Positions 19,368 to 26,359 of a stretch of DNA of 30,596 nt are shown here, piece after piece (positions within the stretch are counted from its first letter, which is position 1; every line of letters begins with the position of its first letter). The stretch lies in contig JBEPZO010000024.1 of assembly GCA_041640815.1 (NCBI GenBank), positions 1 to 30,596 on the forward strand, in the 5' to 3' direction. The notes beneath the pieces are model-generated. The model made no database searches, was not told the DNA's origin, and saw only the letters and a program-made list of their open reading frames with translations. Position numbers and translations under genes: made by a program. This DNA comes from JANWZL01 sp041640815 (lineage in GTDB: Bacteria > Pseudomonadota > Gammaproteobacteria > Burkholderiales > Thiobacillaceae).

Positions 19368-19498
19368 CGCTTCGTCTCCTTCACTGGGTCTGGAACGGGT
19401 TCACCGCCATCTCGGCAGTACAGACAGCTCACCCCAACCGACTACTGTGATTGGCATATTAGGGTGTTCTTATACACTTTACAGATAAAAAAATCGTT

Positions 19499-19720
19499 TC
19501 AGAGATCGGGCCTGCCTATCGCCAGACCGCCTTCGAAGCGGGTACCAGGCTCGAACCCGAAGATCCGGTCGAGCTCGAGCTCACGGATCAACGCATCGAC
19601 CGCCGCCTGTCCATGCTCGCGCTGCACCTCGGACAGGATCAGCTTGGCCGAATTGGCGTTGTAGAAGCCGCCGAAATCGGCCTGGACCTTGAGGAGTTGG
19701 CGGGCACGCTCGAGTGTCAT
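19499..19720 (-). CDS. conserved-looking 73-residue protein of unknown function
   Basis: A small soluble acidic protein lying between pfp and hppA on the same strand. I do not recognise a domain. It reads like a real protein: mostly helical pattern (MTLERARQLLKVQ, AKLILSEVQREHG, AVDALIRELELDRIF), ending with a short tail FGFEPGTRFEGG. There is no signal peptide, membrane segment or cysteine. The ribosome site is poor. The gaps are 116 bases from pfp and 131 bases to hppA, so it may or may not share their transcript. Its place suggests some tie to pyrophosphate metabolism, but that is inference from position only. Confidence 0.65.
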   Translation of the reverse strand: MTLERARQLLKVQADFGGFYNANSAKLILSEVQREHGQAAVDALIRELELDRIFGFEPGTRFEGGLAIGRPDL

Positions 19721-19836
19721 GCTAGGGCGTCGCGACTCAATAGGGCGCGGGAGGTGGCGGGTGCGTCAGCGAAGCCGAGGCCACGACCTGTGCCGCCGCT
19801 CACCTACACGCCATCTTCCCACTCCCCAGTTCGTCC

Positions 19837-21093
19837 TCAAAGCTTGAACTCCGGCAGCTTCTTCGGCACCGGCACGTTCTTCAGCGTGACGTAGACCGGC
19901 AGACCGTTGGCGTACTTGGGGTAGTCCTCGCCCTGGATCAGGGGGGTGAGGTAACGCTTGCATTTTTCGGTGATGCCGAAGCCGTCCTTGCTGATGAAGT
20001 CGCGCGGCATGAATTTCTCGACGTTGGCCACCTTGGCCAGCGGCGCCATGCCGATCTTGTATTTGTAGGGCGAGTCGGAGATGCGCTCGATGGTGGGCAT
20101 GACCGAATTGTAGCCTTTGACCGCGAATTCCACCGCCTTTTTGCCGAGCTCATAGGCCTGCTTGACATCGGTCTTGGAGGCGATGTGGCGAGCGGCCCGC
20201 TGCAGATAGTCGGCCACCGCCCAGTGGTATTTGTGCCCGAGCTTTTCCTTGATCATGTTGGCGACCACCGGCGCGGCACCGCCGAGCTGAGCATGGCCGA
20301 AGGCATCGCGTGTGCCTTGTTCGGCCAGGAATCTGCCGTCCGGGTAGCGGCAGCCTTCCGACACCACCACGGTGCAGTAGCCGTATTCCTTGACGTTGGC
20401 ATCCACCTTGGCAAGGAATTTAGCTTCATCAAACTCGATCTCGGGGAACAAGATCACCACCGGAATGCCATAGTCGGCCACCAGGCCACCGGCGGCGGCG
20501 ATCCAGCCGGCATGCCGTCCCATCACCTCGATGACGAACACCTTGGTCGAAGTCTTGGCCATGGAGCGCACGTCGAAGCTCGCCTCCAGCGTCGACACCG
20601 CGATGTATTTGGCCACCGAGCCGAAGCCAGGGCAGTTGTCGGTGATGGGCAGGTCGTTGTCCACGGTCTTGGGCACGTGGATGGCCTGAATGGGATAGCC
20701 CATGGCCTCGGACAGCTGGCTGACCTTGTAGCAGGTATCAGCCGAATCGCCGCCGCCGTTGTAGAAGAAGTAGCCGATGTTGTGCGCCTTGAAGACCTCG
20801 ATCAGGCGCTCGTACTCGCGCTTGTTCGCCTCCAGTGATTTCAGCTTATAGCGGCAGGAGCCGAAGGCGCCAGCCGGGGTGTAGCGCAGCGCGGCGATGG
20901 CCTCATCGCTCTCTTTGCTAGTGTCGATCAGATCTTCGGTCAGGGCGCCGATGATGCCGTTGCGGCCGGCGTAGACCTTGCCGATCACGTCGGAGTGTTT
21001 GCGTGCCGCCTCGATCACGCCGCAGGCCGAGGCATTGATGACAGCCGTCACGCCACCAGACTGGGCGTAGAAGGCGTTCTTTTTCTTGGCCAT
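19837..21093 (-). CDS. pfp: pyrophosphate-dependent 6-phosphofructokinase
   Basis: A 418-residue cytosolic enzyme that reversibly phosphorylates fructose 6-phosphate using PPi. It carries the PFK-family segments NGGGDSADT, PKTVDNDLPITDN and MGRHAGWIA. The Lys of PKTVDND and the Asp in GGGDS are features of the PPi-using branch and disfavour ATP as donor. The start MAKKKNAFYAQSGGVTA at 21093 has AAGGAG nine bases before it; the open frame continues upstream across a terminator and is not used. On the same strand it lies between an unknown 119-residue gene and a 73-residue gene, with adk and hppA flanking. A strong terminator stands only 28 bases before its start codon. Confidence 0.95.
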   Translation of the reverse strand: MAKKKNAFYAQSGGVTAVINASACGVIEAARKHSDVIGKVYAGRNGIIGALTEDLIDTSKESDEAIAALRYTPAGAFGSCRYKLKSLEANKREYERLIEVFKAHNIGYFFYNGGGDSADTCYKVSQLSEAMGYPIQAIHVPKTVDNDLPITDNCPGFGSVAKYIAVSTLEASFDVRSMAKTSTKVFVIEVMGRHAGWIAAAGGLVADYGIPVVILFPEIEFDEAKFLAKVDANVKEYGYCTVVVSEGCRYPDGRFLAEQGTRDAFGHAQLGGAAPVVANMIKEKLGHKYHWAVADYLQRAARHIASKTDVKQAYELGKKAVEFAVKGYNSVMPTIERISDSPYKYKIGMAPLAKVANVEKFMPRDFISKDGFGITEKCKRYLTPLIQGEDYPKYANGLPVYVTLKNVPVPKKLPEFKL

Positions 21094-21120
21094 GGTTTCA
21101 CTCTCCTTAGGCTTGTATAC

Positions 21121-21144
21121 AAAAAAACGCGGCCTTGCGCCGCG
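21121..21144 (-). terminator. intrinsic terminator directly before pfp
   Basis: CGCGGC (21128-21133) and GCCGCG (21139-21144) form a 6-base-pair GC-only stem with a 5-base loop. On the minus strand it is followed by seven T (21127-21121). It lies 4 bases after the stop of the 119-residue gene and 28 bases before the pfp ATG. Confidence 0.78.
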
Positions 21145-21148
21145 CTGT

Positions 21149-21508
21149 TTAACCCTGACCGATTTCCTGAGCGCGCTGCCGCGCGACCTCCTCTTGAACC
21201 TTAAGCATGGTGATGACGCAGTCGCCAAGGTTGTCATATTCCTCGCGGCCGGTGCCGTAGCGGTCTTTCACCGAGTAGTAGAACATGGCTCGGTAGGCGG
21301 CAGGGCCCGTCTTGGCGACGACGAAGGCGCAATCCTCGGCCTTCCAGAACAAGGCCGGACAGGTGGTGAGCTCGCGGTCCGCCGGCGACAGGCGGACCTC
21401 GGTCTCGACCTCTTCAACCGCCACGTCATAGCCAAAGCGCTCGCGCAGGGTGGCCTGCACCAGTGCGAGATCCGGGGCGCTAAAACCGGGGATGTTGAGC
21501 GCAGGCAT
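21149..21508 (-). CDS. 119-residue protein of unknown function between adk and pfp
   Basis: I do not recognise this soluble protein. It begins MPALNIPGFSAPDLALVQ, has a run of alternating charged strands around residues 25-45, and two cysteines (CPALFWKAEDC) near 50-60. The C-terminus is helical (GDCVITMLKVQEEVARQRAQE). It has no signal peptide or membrane segment. It starts 20 bases after the adk stop on the same strand, so it is probably co-transcribed with adk, and it is followed within four bases by a terminator. The ribosome site is weak. Codon use looks like that of its neighbours, which supports a real gene. Confidence 0.78.
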   Translation of the reverse strand: MPALNIPGFSAPDLALVQATLRERFGYDVAVEEVETEVRLSPADRELTTCPALFWKAEDCAFVVAKTGPAAYRAMFYYSVKDRYGTGREEYDNLGDCVITMLKVQEEVARQRAQEIGQG

Positions 21509-21528
21509 AGACGATCAGCGACGCTGGG

Positions 21529-22194
21529 CTATTTCTTGACCGAATCGAGGGCGGCGAATACGGCACGCGTGATCTCTTCCACCGTACCGACGCCGTTGAT
21601 CTTGAAGTATTTGGGTGCCGCCGGGTCACCGCTAGCGGCCCACTCGGAATAATACTTGATCAGGGGCTCGGTCTGAGCGTGATAGACCTCCAAGCGCTTC
21701 CTGACCGTCTCTTCCTTGTCGTCGTCGCGCTGGACCAGATCCTCGCCGGTGACGTCATCCTTACCGGGCACCTTGGGCGGGTTGTAGAGGATGTGGTAGG
21801 TGCGCCCCGAGGGCAGGTGCACCCGGCGGCCGGACATGCGCTTGATGATCTCTTCGTCCGGCACGTCGATCTCCACCACCGCATCCAGCGGGATGCCTGC
21901 GGTCTTGAGGGCCTCGGCCTGGGGGATGGTGCGCGGAAAACCGTCGAACAGGTAACCGGCCTTGCAGTCCTCCTCCTTGAGGCGCTCCTTGACCATGCCG
22001 ATGATGATGTCGTCCGAGACCAAGCCGCCGGCGTCCATGATCGCCTTGGCCTTCATGCCCAGCTCGGTGCCCGCCTTGACATGGGCGCGCAGCATGTCAC
22101 CGGTGGAGATCTGAGGGATACCGTAGCGCTCCTTGATGAAGTTGGCCTGGGTACCTTTGCCCGCGCCGGGGCCGCCGAGTAGGATCAATCGCAT
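21529..22194 (-). CDS. adk: adenylate kinase
   Basis: A 221-residue cytosolic enzyme that interconverts ATP + AMP and 2 ADP. The P-loop GGPGAGKGT is at residues 7-15, STGDMLR marks the AMP-binding region, DGFPRT follows, and the long LID domain includes GRRVHLPSGRTYH and VQRDDDKEETV. There are no zinc cysteines in the LID, as in the Gram-negative form. ATG 22194 has AGAGG seven bases upstream. A likely promoter is at 22267-22295. It lies downstream of kdsB, as commonly in betaproteobacteria, but across a 464-base gap. It heads the stretch adk-orf119-pfp-orf73-hppA. Confidence 0.97.
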   Translation of the reverse strand: MRLILLGGPGAGKGTQANFIKERYGIPQISTGDMLRAHVKAGTELGMKAKAIMDAGGLVSDDIIIGMVKERLKEEDCKAGYLFDGFPRTIPQAEALKTAGIPLDAVVEIDVPDEEIIKRMSGRRVHLPSGRTYHILYNPPKVPGKDDVTGEDLVQRDDDKEETVRKRLEVYHAQTEPLIKYYSEWAASGDPAAPKYFKINGVGTVEEITRAVFAALDSVKK

Positions 22195-22266
22195 AAATAA
22201 CCTCTTCTGTTTGCCTGTTCTCTGAGTGGCTTAACCTGTGCGTGATCGCGCTACACCCACAAGGTT

Positions 22267-22295
22267 ATTCAACAAAACCTCGCCTGAGTAGTCAA
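22267..22295 (-). promoter_or_regulatory. probable promoter of adk
   Basis: On the minus strand TTGACT (22295-22290) is followed after 17 bases by TTGAAT (22272-22267). The -35 box matches 5 of 6 bases and the -10 box 4 of 6. It would give a leader of roughly 65 bases before adk. Confidence 0.5.
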
Positions 22296-22658
22296 TTTTT
22301 TGTATTTGCTTATAAAAACGGCATATACGTCCACCCCTTGCTACCCAAGGGTCGGATATCCGTCGTGGCGCGCCTATCCGCCGGTAGCATCGATGACCGT
22401 GAGTGGAGAAAAGATCTGACACTCAGGGGGTAAAGGCCGTGATAGTAGCAAACAGCGGGCAAAGAAGCGGCAGACAAAGCGGGACATTGCGCCAGGGCTG
22501 CAATTTTCCACCGATTTCTCTAGCGATACGTGATGACGCCAAGCTCTGATATCCAGACACTACCTTACCTCCACATGCAGTCCTAGAGGTTAATGGGCGT
22601 GTCACCAACCAGCCGACACTGCTTGAGCGAAGAGATTCAGCCGCATCCAGCGCGATCT
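22296..22658. other. intergenic region between kdsB and adk
   Basis: About 360 bases without a supportable gene. On the minus strand an open frame overlaps the end of kdsB and continues to about 22423, but it has no ribosome site and no recognisable protein. A small inverted repeat CCCTT/AAGGG lies near 22335-22355. Base composition is lower in GC than the flanking genes. I cannot say whether it holds a small RNA. Confidence 0.4.
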
Positions 22659-23456
22659 TTAAGGCCTGAGCCAGCTGGCATAGTACTGCCGCGCCATCTC
22701 CAACTCGGCCGCCGTATCCACACCGGGCGGACAAGGCTGCTCGGTGATGACGACGGCGATGCGGTGGCCATGCCAGAGGGCGCGCAGCTGCTCCAAGGCC
22801 TCGAATTCCTCCAGCGCCGGTCGGCTCAAGTGCGGATAAGCCTTGAGAAAACCGACCCGGTAGGCGTACAGGCCCACATGGCGGAAGACAGGCAGCCCGG
22901 GCGGAAGTGGTGGAAGAAGGGCAAGGGGTGAGTCGGGGGTGAGGCCGGCCCAGGCATCGCGCGCCCAGGGGATGGGGGCGCGGGAGAAATAGAGGGCATT
23001 GCCCTGCCCGTCGAGCACCACCTTGACCACGTTGGGGTTGAACACCTCGCGGGCGTCGTGCAGCGCATGGCAGACCGTGGCCATGGCGGCATCCTGGCGC
23101 GCGTGCAGCAACTCAGCCGTCCGCCGCACCAGCTCCGGGTCGATCAGGGGCTCATCCCCCTGGACATTGACCACCACCGCTTCATCAGGCCATGCCAGCC
23201 GCACGGCCACCTCCGCCAGCCGGTCCGTGCCCGAGGCGCAATCCGGCGAGGTCATGCAGACCTGGTAGCCGTGGGCGCGCACGGCGTCGGCCACCGCCTC
23301 GTGGTCGGTGGCCACCCAGACCTCGCGCGCGCCGCTCATGACCGCCCGCTCTGCGACCCGAACGACCATCGGTTTGCCGGCGATGTCTGCGAGCGGCTTG
23401 CCGGGGAGACGGGTAGAGGCATAGCGTGCAGGGATGACGGCGTAGAAATCCTGCAT
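22659..23456 (-). CDS. kdsB: 3-deoxy-manno-octulosonate cytidylyltransferase (CMP-KDO synthetase)
   Basis: A 265-residue cytosolic enzyme that activates KDO with CTP for lipopolysaccharide inner-core assembly, showing an LPS-bearing outer membrane. The nucleotide-binding start FYAVIPARYASTRLPGKPL is diagnostic. VWVATDHEAV, SGTDRLAEV, VNVQGDEPLI and the later RHVGLYAYR follow in the expected order. The open frame extends 26 codons further upstream, but ATG 23456 (MQDFYAVIPAR) is the family start; the ribosome site is not clear. adk lies downstream on the same strand after 464 bases. Confidence 0.96.
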   Translation of the reverse strand: MQDFYAVIPARYASTRLPGKPLADIAGKPMVVRVAERAVMSGAREVWVATDHEAVADAVRAHGYQVCMTSPDCASGTDRLAEVAVRLAWPDEAVVVNVQGDEPLIDPELVRRTAELLHARQDAAMATVCHALHDAREVFNPNVVKVVLDGQGNALYFSRAPIPWARDAWAGLTPDSPLALLPPLPPGLPVFRHVGLYAYRVGFLKAYPHLSRPALEEFEALEQLRALWHGHRIAVVITEQPCPPGVDTAAELEMARQYYASWLRP

Positions 23457-23774
23457 GGCGGCTTGCTTACAGGGGTTGCCGCCCTTTATAGCGGATCGCG
23501 CCCGCTCCGTCCAACCGCGCGATAGATCGTGCACTTATGGACGGATACCACGGTGGTGGCCTTCAACGGCATGATCAATGGCCATGACCAGTGGGCAGCG
23601 CCGGCAGCCTTGCCGGAGGGGCTGGCCGCATGGGGAAGAATGAACCGGCTGGCAGCCTTCCAGATCGCGCTCGGCGACGATGGCCTGCTGCATCTCATGC
23701 AGGCCGCCCAGGTCAGCCGGCTCTCCCGTGCTAAGGAAACGACTCGGCAGCACGAACGCCGGCGCCTTTCGTGA
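23457..23774. other. intergenic region next to a decayed transporter
   Basis: About 320 bases with open frames on both strands (for example 23529-23774 plus and 23535-23789 minus). None has a good ribosome site or a product I recognise. The plus-strand frame runs up to the MFS remnant and could be the eroded start of it or of a neighbour, but I cannot show that. Confidence 0.35.
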
Positions 23775-24210
23775 ACCACGCGCCAGCACCTGACCCGCAT
23801 CAGCGCCCTGTTCGCCATCGATCCCCTCGCCGGCGGCTTTGTCGGTTCAGCCCTGCAGGCCTACTACTTCCATACTCGCATCGTCGCCTCCGACACCGCC
23901 ATCGCCGCCCTGTTCGTCCTCGCCCGTTGCCTGAATTCCCTATCCTACCTGACCGCCGCCGCATTTCTTCTGCTGTGCGGGGGGCCCGTGGAGAGGGACG
24001 TGCCCACCCGCCACTCCGACGTCGTGGCCATGGTCAGGCCATAGGAGCGCACCTTTGCCGCCGGCGTGACCACCTGGTACGCCCGAGCGGCCGGGCAGCA
24101 GGGCCTGCCGTCGCTGGCCTGTTCATGCAGTTCGTGGTCTACGCTCGCCGCTGGTGATGGGGGCCATATTCTCTAGGTACGATACGCTTCAGTCTCGCTT
24201 GCTCCGCTAG
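23775..24210 (+). pseudogene. remnant of an MFS transporter
   Basis: The plus frame from 23775 to a TAG at 24042 reads as the middle of a major facilitator protein, with LTRISALFAIDPLAGGFVGS, an LQAYYFHTR loop, and a hydrophobic segment ending in LTAAAFLLLC. Behind that stop, ERTFAAGVTT, then in another frame AAGPAVAGLFMQF, then in a third frame SPLVMGAIFSRYDTLQSRLL up to a TAG at 24208-24210, match the C-terminal helices of the same family. So the piece lacks its N-terminal half and a large inner part, and has at least two frameshifts and a stop. The family assignment comes from recall of such transporters; the substrate cannot be told. Confidence 0.7.
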
Positions 24211-24321
24211 CAGGTCTTTGCTTGTCAGCCGGCGGTCAACGTTGATCAAGGGGGGCCTACCCAAAAGGCCGGCTCATGCCTCGGTAGGTAAGCGGCAATA
24301 CTCTACGGTTTCAGTCAACCA

Positions 24322-24351
24322 TTGCCCGCAGCGGGGCCCTGCCCGTAAAAT
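24322..24351 (+). promoter_or_regulatory. probable promoter of sodB
   Basis: TTGCCC (24322-24327) and TAAAAT (24346-24351) are 18 bases apart and lie about 37 bases before the sodB start. The -10 box is 5 of 6 and the -35 box 4 of 6 of consensus. Confidence 0.5.
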
Positions 24352-24352
24352 C

Positions 24353-24362
24353 ATGACGTCAT
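24353..24362 (+). promoter_or_regulatory. 10-base palindrome at the sodB transcription start
   Basis: ATGACGTCAT is a perfect palindrome beginning one base after the proposed -10 box, where a regulator would block or modulate the promoter. Whether it is bound by anything is unknown. Confidence 0.3.
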
Positions 24363-24387
24363 CCACACCACCATCAGGAGAAACGAC

Positions 24388-24972
24388 ATGGAACACCAGC
24401 TTCCCCCCCTGCCTTACGCCAAGGACGCCCTTGCCCCGTACATGAGTGCGGAGACCTTCGACTACCATTACGGTAAGCACCATCAGGCCTACGTCACCAA
24501 CCTGAACAATCTGATCAAGGGCACCGAGTTCGAAAACAAGTCCTTGGAGGACATCATCAAGACAGCGCCGGCCGGTGGCATCTTCAACAACGCCGCCCAG
24601 GTCTGGAACCACACCTTTTTCTGGAACTGCATGAAGCCCAATGGCGGCGGTACCCCATCGGGGGCCTTGGCCGAGGCGATCAACAAGAAATGGGGCTCCT
24701 ACGACGAGTTCAAGAAGGCCTTCCAGGCCAGCGCCGTGGGCAATTTCGGCTCCGGCTGGACCTGGCTGGTGAAGAAGCCGGACGGCTCGGTGGACATCGT
24801 CAATACCAGCAACGCCGGCACACCGCTCACAACCGCCGACAAACCCCTGCTGACGGTGGACGTTTGGGAACACGCCTATTACATCGATTATCGCAACCAA
24901 CGGCCCAAGTTCGTCGAGACCTTCCTCGAGCATCTGGTGAACTGGTCGTTCGCCGAGGCCAATTACGCGTAA
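24388..24972 (+). CDS. sodB: superoxide dismutase, iron type
   Basis: A 194-residue cytosolic enzyme converting superoxide to oxygen and hydrogen peroxide. The metal ligands are His27 (FDYHYGKHH), His75 (WNHTFFW), Asp158 and His162 (DVWEHAYYIDYRN). The FNNAAQVWNHTFFWNC segment with Gln just before the second His is the form seen in Fe-dependent enzymes. The length matches E. coli SodB, and there is no signal peptide. ATG 24388 has AGGAG seven bases upstream. It has a probable promoter with a palindrome at the start site, and a good terminator behind, so it is a single-gene unit. Confidence 0.97.
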   Translation: MEHQLPPLPYAKDALAPYMSAETFDYHYGKHHQAYVTNLNNLIKGTEFENKSLEDIIKTAPAGGIFNNAAQVWNHTFFWNCMKPNGGGTPSGALAEAINKKWGSYDEFKKAFQASAVGNFGSGWTWLVKKPDGSVDIVNTSNAGTPLTTADKPLLTVDVWEHAYYIDYRNQRPKFVETFLEHLVNWSFAEANYA

Positions 24973-24990
24973 CCGCGGCGCAACCAGCGC

Positions 24991-25017
24991 AAGGCCGCCA
25001 GCGCGCGGCCTTTTTCT
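24991..25017 (+). terminator. intrinsic terminator of sodB
   Basis: AAGGCCGC (24991-24998) and GCGGCCTT (25005-25012) form a perfect 8-base-pair stem with a 6-base loop, followed by TTTC so that five T run from 25011 to 25015. It starts 18 bases after the sodB stop. Confidence 0.88.
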
Positions 25018-25256
25018 TGTCCTTAAATGCTCGGTTGCGCGCCGGCCACTTGCTGGCGGCCGTCAGGCTATGGGCGTTCATCACTGGATAAAGCAGCCGT
25101 AAGAAGTCGCGCGCCATACCAGGCGGACTTCATAGGCCTGGTGAGAGGCCATACCATCCTCGCCTGGGGAGTAGCGCTGTCCTCACACCCCGTCGTCTCA
25201 GCCAAGGTGTGTATACTCGACGCACAGTCAGCATCACTCGCTCTCACGCTTAAATA

Positions 25257-26222
25257 ATGCACCCGCCAGTAGGCACACTACAGGAGGCCATCGAGCAGCA
25301 GCGCGAGGCGCTGCGCGCGATCTTGATCGGTCCGCTCCAGAAGGCAGCAGAGCTGGCCAGCTATGCCTGGCATGACCGCGAGGCCCTTGACCAGGCCTTG
25401 TTGCAGGCCTTTACCCTGATCCCGGGGTGCAAGTATGTCTACGCGCTCAATACTGATGGCATACAGATCAGCAGCAACATCGGCAAAGACGGCCTACACC
25501 CCGAGGACTATGGGCGCGACCGCTCGCAGCGGCCCTATATGCGGGAAGTAGTACCCGCCGATGGTTTCGTGCTCTCGCAGGCTTATATCAGCTTGCATGC
25601 CCGTCGCCCTTCGCTCACCGCCATCCAGCTCGTGCGCGGCACCGACTGGCGCGTGTTGGGCTTTGTCGGGGCAGATTTCGACTTGCGCGACCTGCCAATT
25701 ACGCGCAAGCTCTATGAAGAGCCGGTGTACTGGCGTCAAATCAAGGGGGATCCTGCCATCCGCGGCATGGTGTTTCACCAAACGCGGGTGGAAAGCGAGA
25801 TGGACCGCAACATCGATACCGTGCTGTCGGTCGTGGAAGAGCTCATGACCCAGCGCGGCGTCTACCACATCATGCTGCACTTTTCCTCTAGCCGGGCGGT
25901 GCTCTGGGTGCTGGACGACCCCTACCGCTACCGTCTGCTCGACATCCAGGCCCTGATCGATCCGGACATCTGCCTCGCTTACCCCGTGCGCCCCTACCCC
26001 TTCGATGCCACCGTGAAGGCGGATCAGATCCCAGCCGTGCTCAAGAGGCTACGCGATCTGCGCTTCATGGATGAGATGCTCTACCTGCGCACCGGTACGC
26101 TCAACATCTTCAACGGCGTGGTGGGCCTCACCTTCTCCTGTGACGGCTCCCACTACGTGCCCGTGCAAGAGTTCCTCGACAAGGGGCAGGACTTCTGGGT
26201 GAGCGGGAGCACGCTGGTCTGA
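25257..26222 (+). CDS. soluble PDC/cache-type sensor protein
   Basis: A 321-residue protein with no signal peptide, membrane helix or output domain that I can see. Residues about 10-150 resemble a PDC (cache) sensor: a long helix (EAIEQQREALRAILIGPLQ), then YVYALNTDGIQISSN, the GRDRSQRPYMRE segment typical of such ligand pockets, and VLSQAYISLHARRPSLTAI. A second alpha/beta region follows (190-321, including RNIDTVLSVVEELM and GVVGLTFSCDGSHYVPV) that I cannot name. Cache domains normally sit outside the membrane, so a cytosolic stand-alone copy is unusual. ATG 25257 has no ribosome site; a TATACT at 25212-25217 may be a -10 box. The NSS transporter follows after 137 bases on the same strand. 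Confidence 0.78.
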   Translation: MHPPVGTLQEAIEQQREALRAILIGPLQKAAELASYAWHDREALDQALLQAFTLIPGCKYVYALNTDGIQISSNIGKDGLHPEDYGRDRSQRPYMREVVPADGFVLSQAYISLHARRPSLTAIQLVRGTDWRVLGFVGADFDLRDLPITRKLYEEPVYWRQIKGDPAIRGMVFHQTRVESEMDRNIDTVLSVVEELMTQRGVYHIMLHFSSSRAVLWVLDDPYRYRLLDIQALIDPDICLAYPVRPYPFDATVKADQIPAVLKRLRDLRFMDEMLYLRTGTLNIFNGVVGLTFSCDGSHYVPVQEFLDKGQDFWVSGSTLV

Positions 26223-26359
26223 TTCTGCCCGGCGGCAAGCCAGCTGATCCCCACGCCTGCTCGCCGCCCCCGACCAGAGGCTTCGCGCCGGCCCGCGACC
26301 TGATGGAAAATCTAGGCTGAGCAAGAGACCATCCGCTTGACTTACCGAGACATCGCCGC

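Noticed and set aside
23529..23789. Open frames on both strands beside kdsB (81 and 84 codons)
   Set aside because: No recognisable product or ribosome site on either strand; the region is better described as debris next to the MFS remnant.
24973..25256. Short open frames in the sodB to sensor gap
   Set aside because: They overlap the sodB terminator or lack ribosome sites; only a possible -10 box at 25212 is of note.
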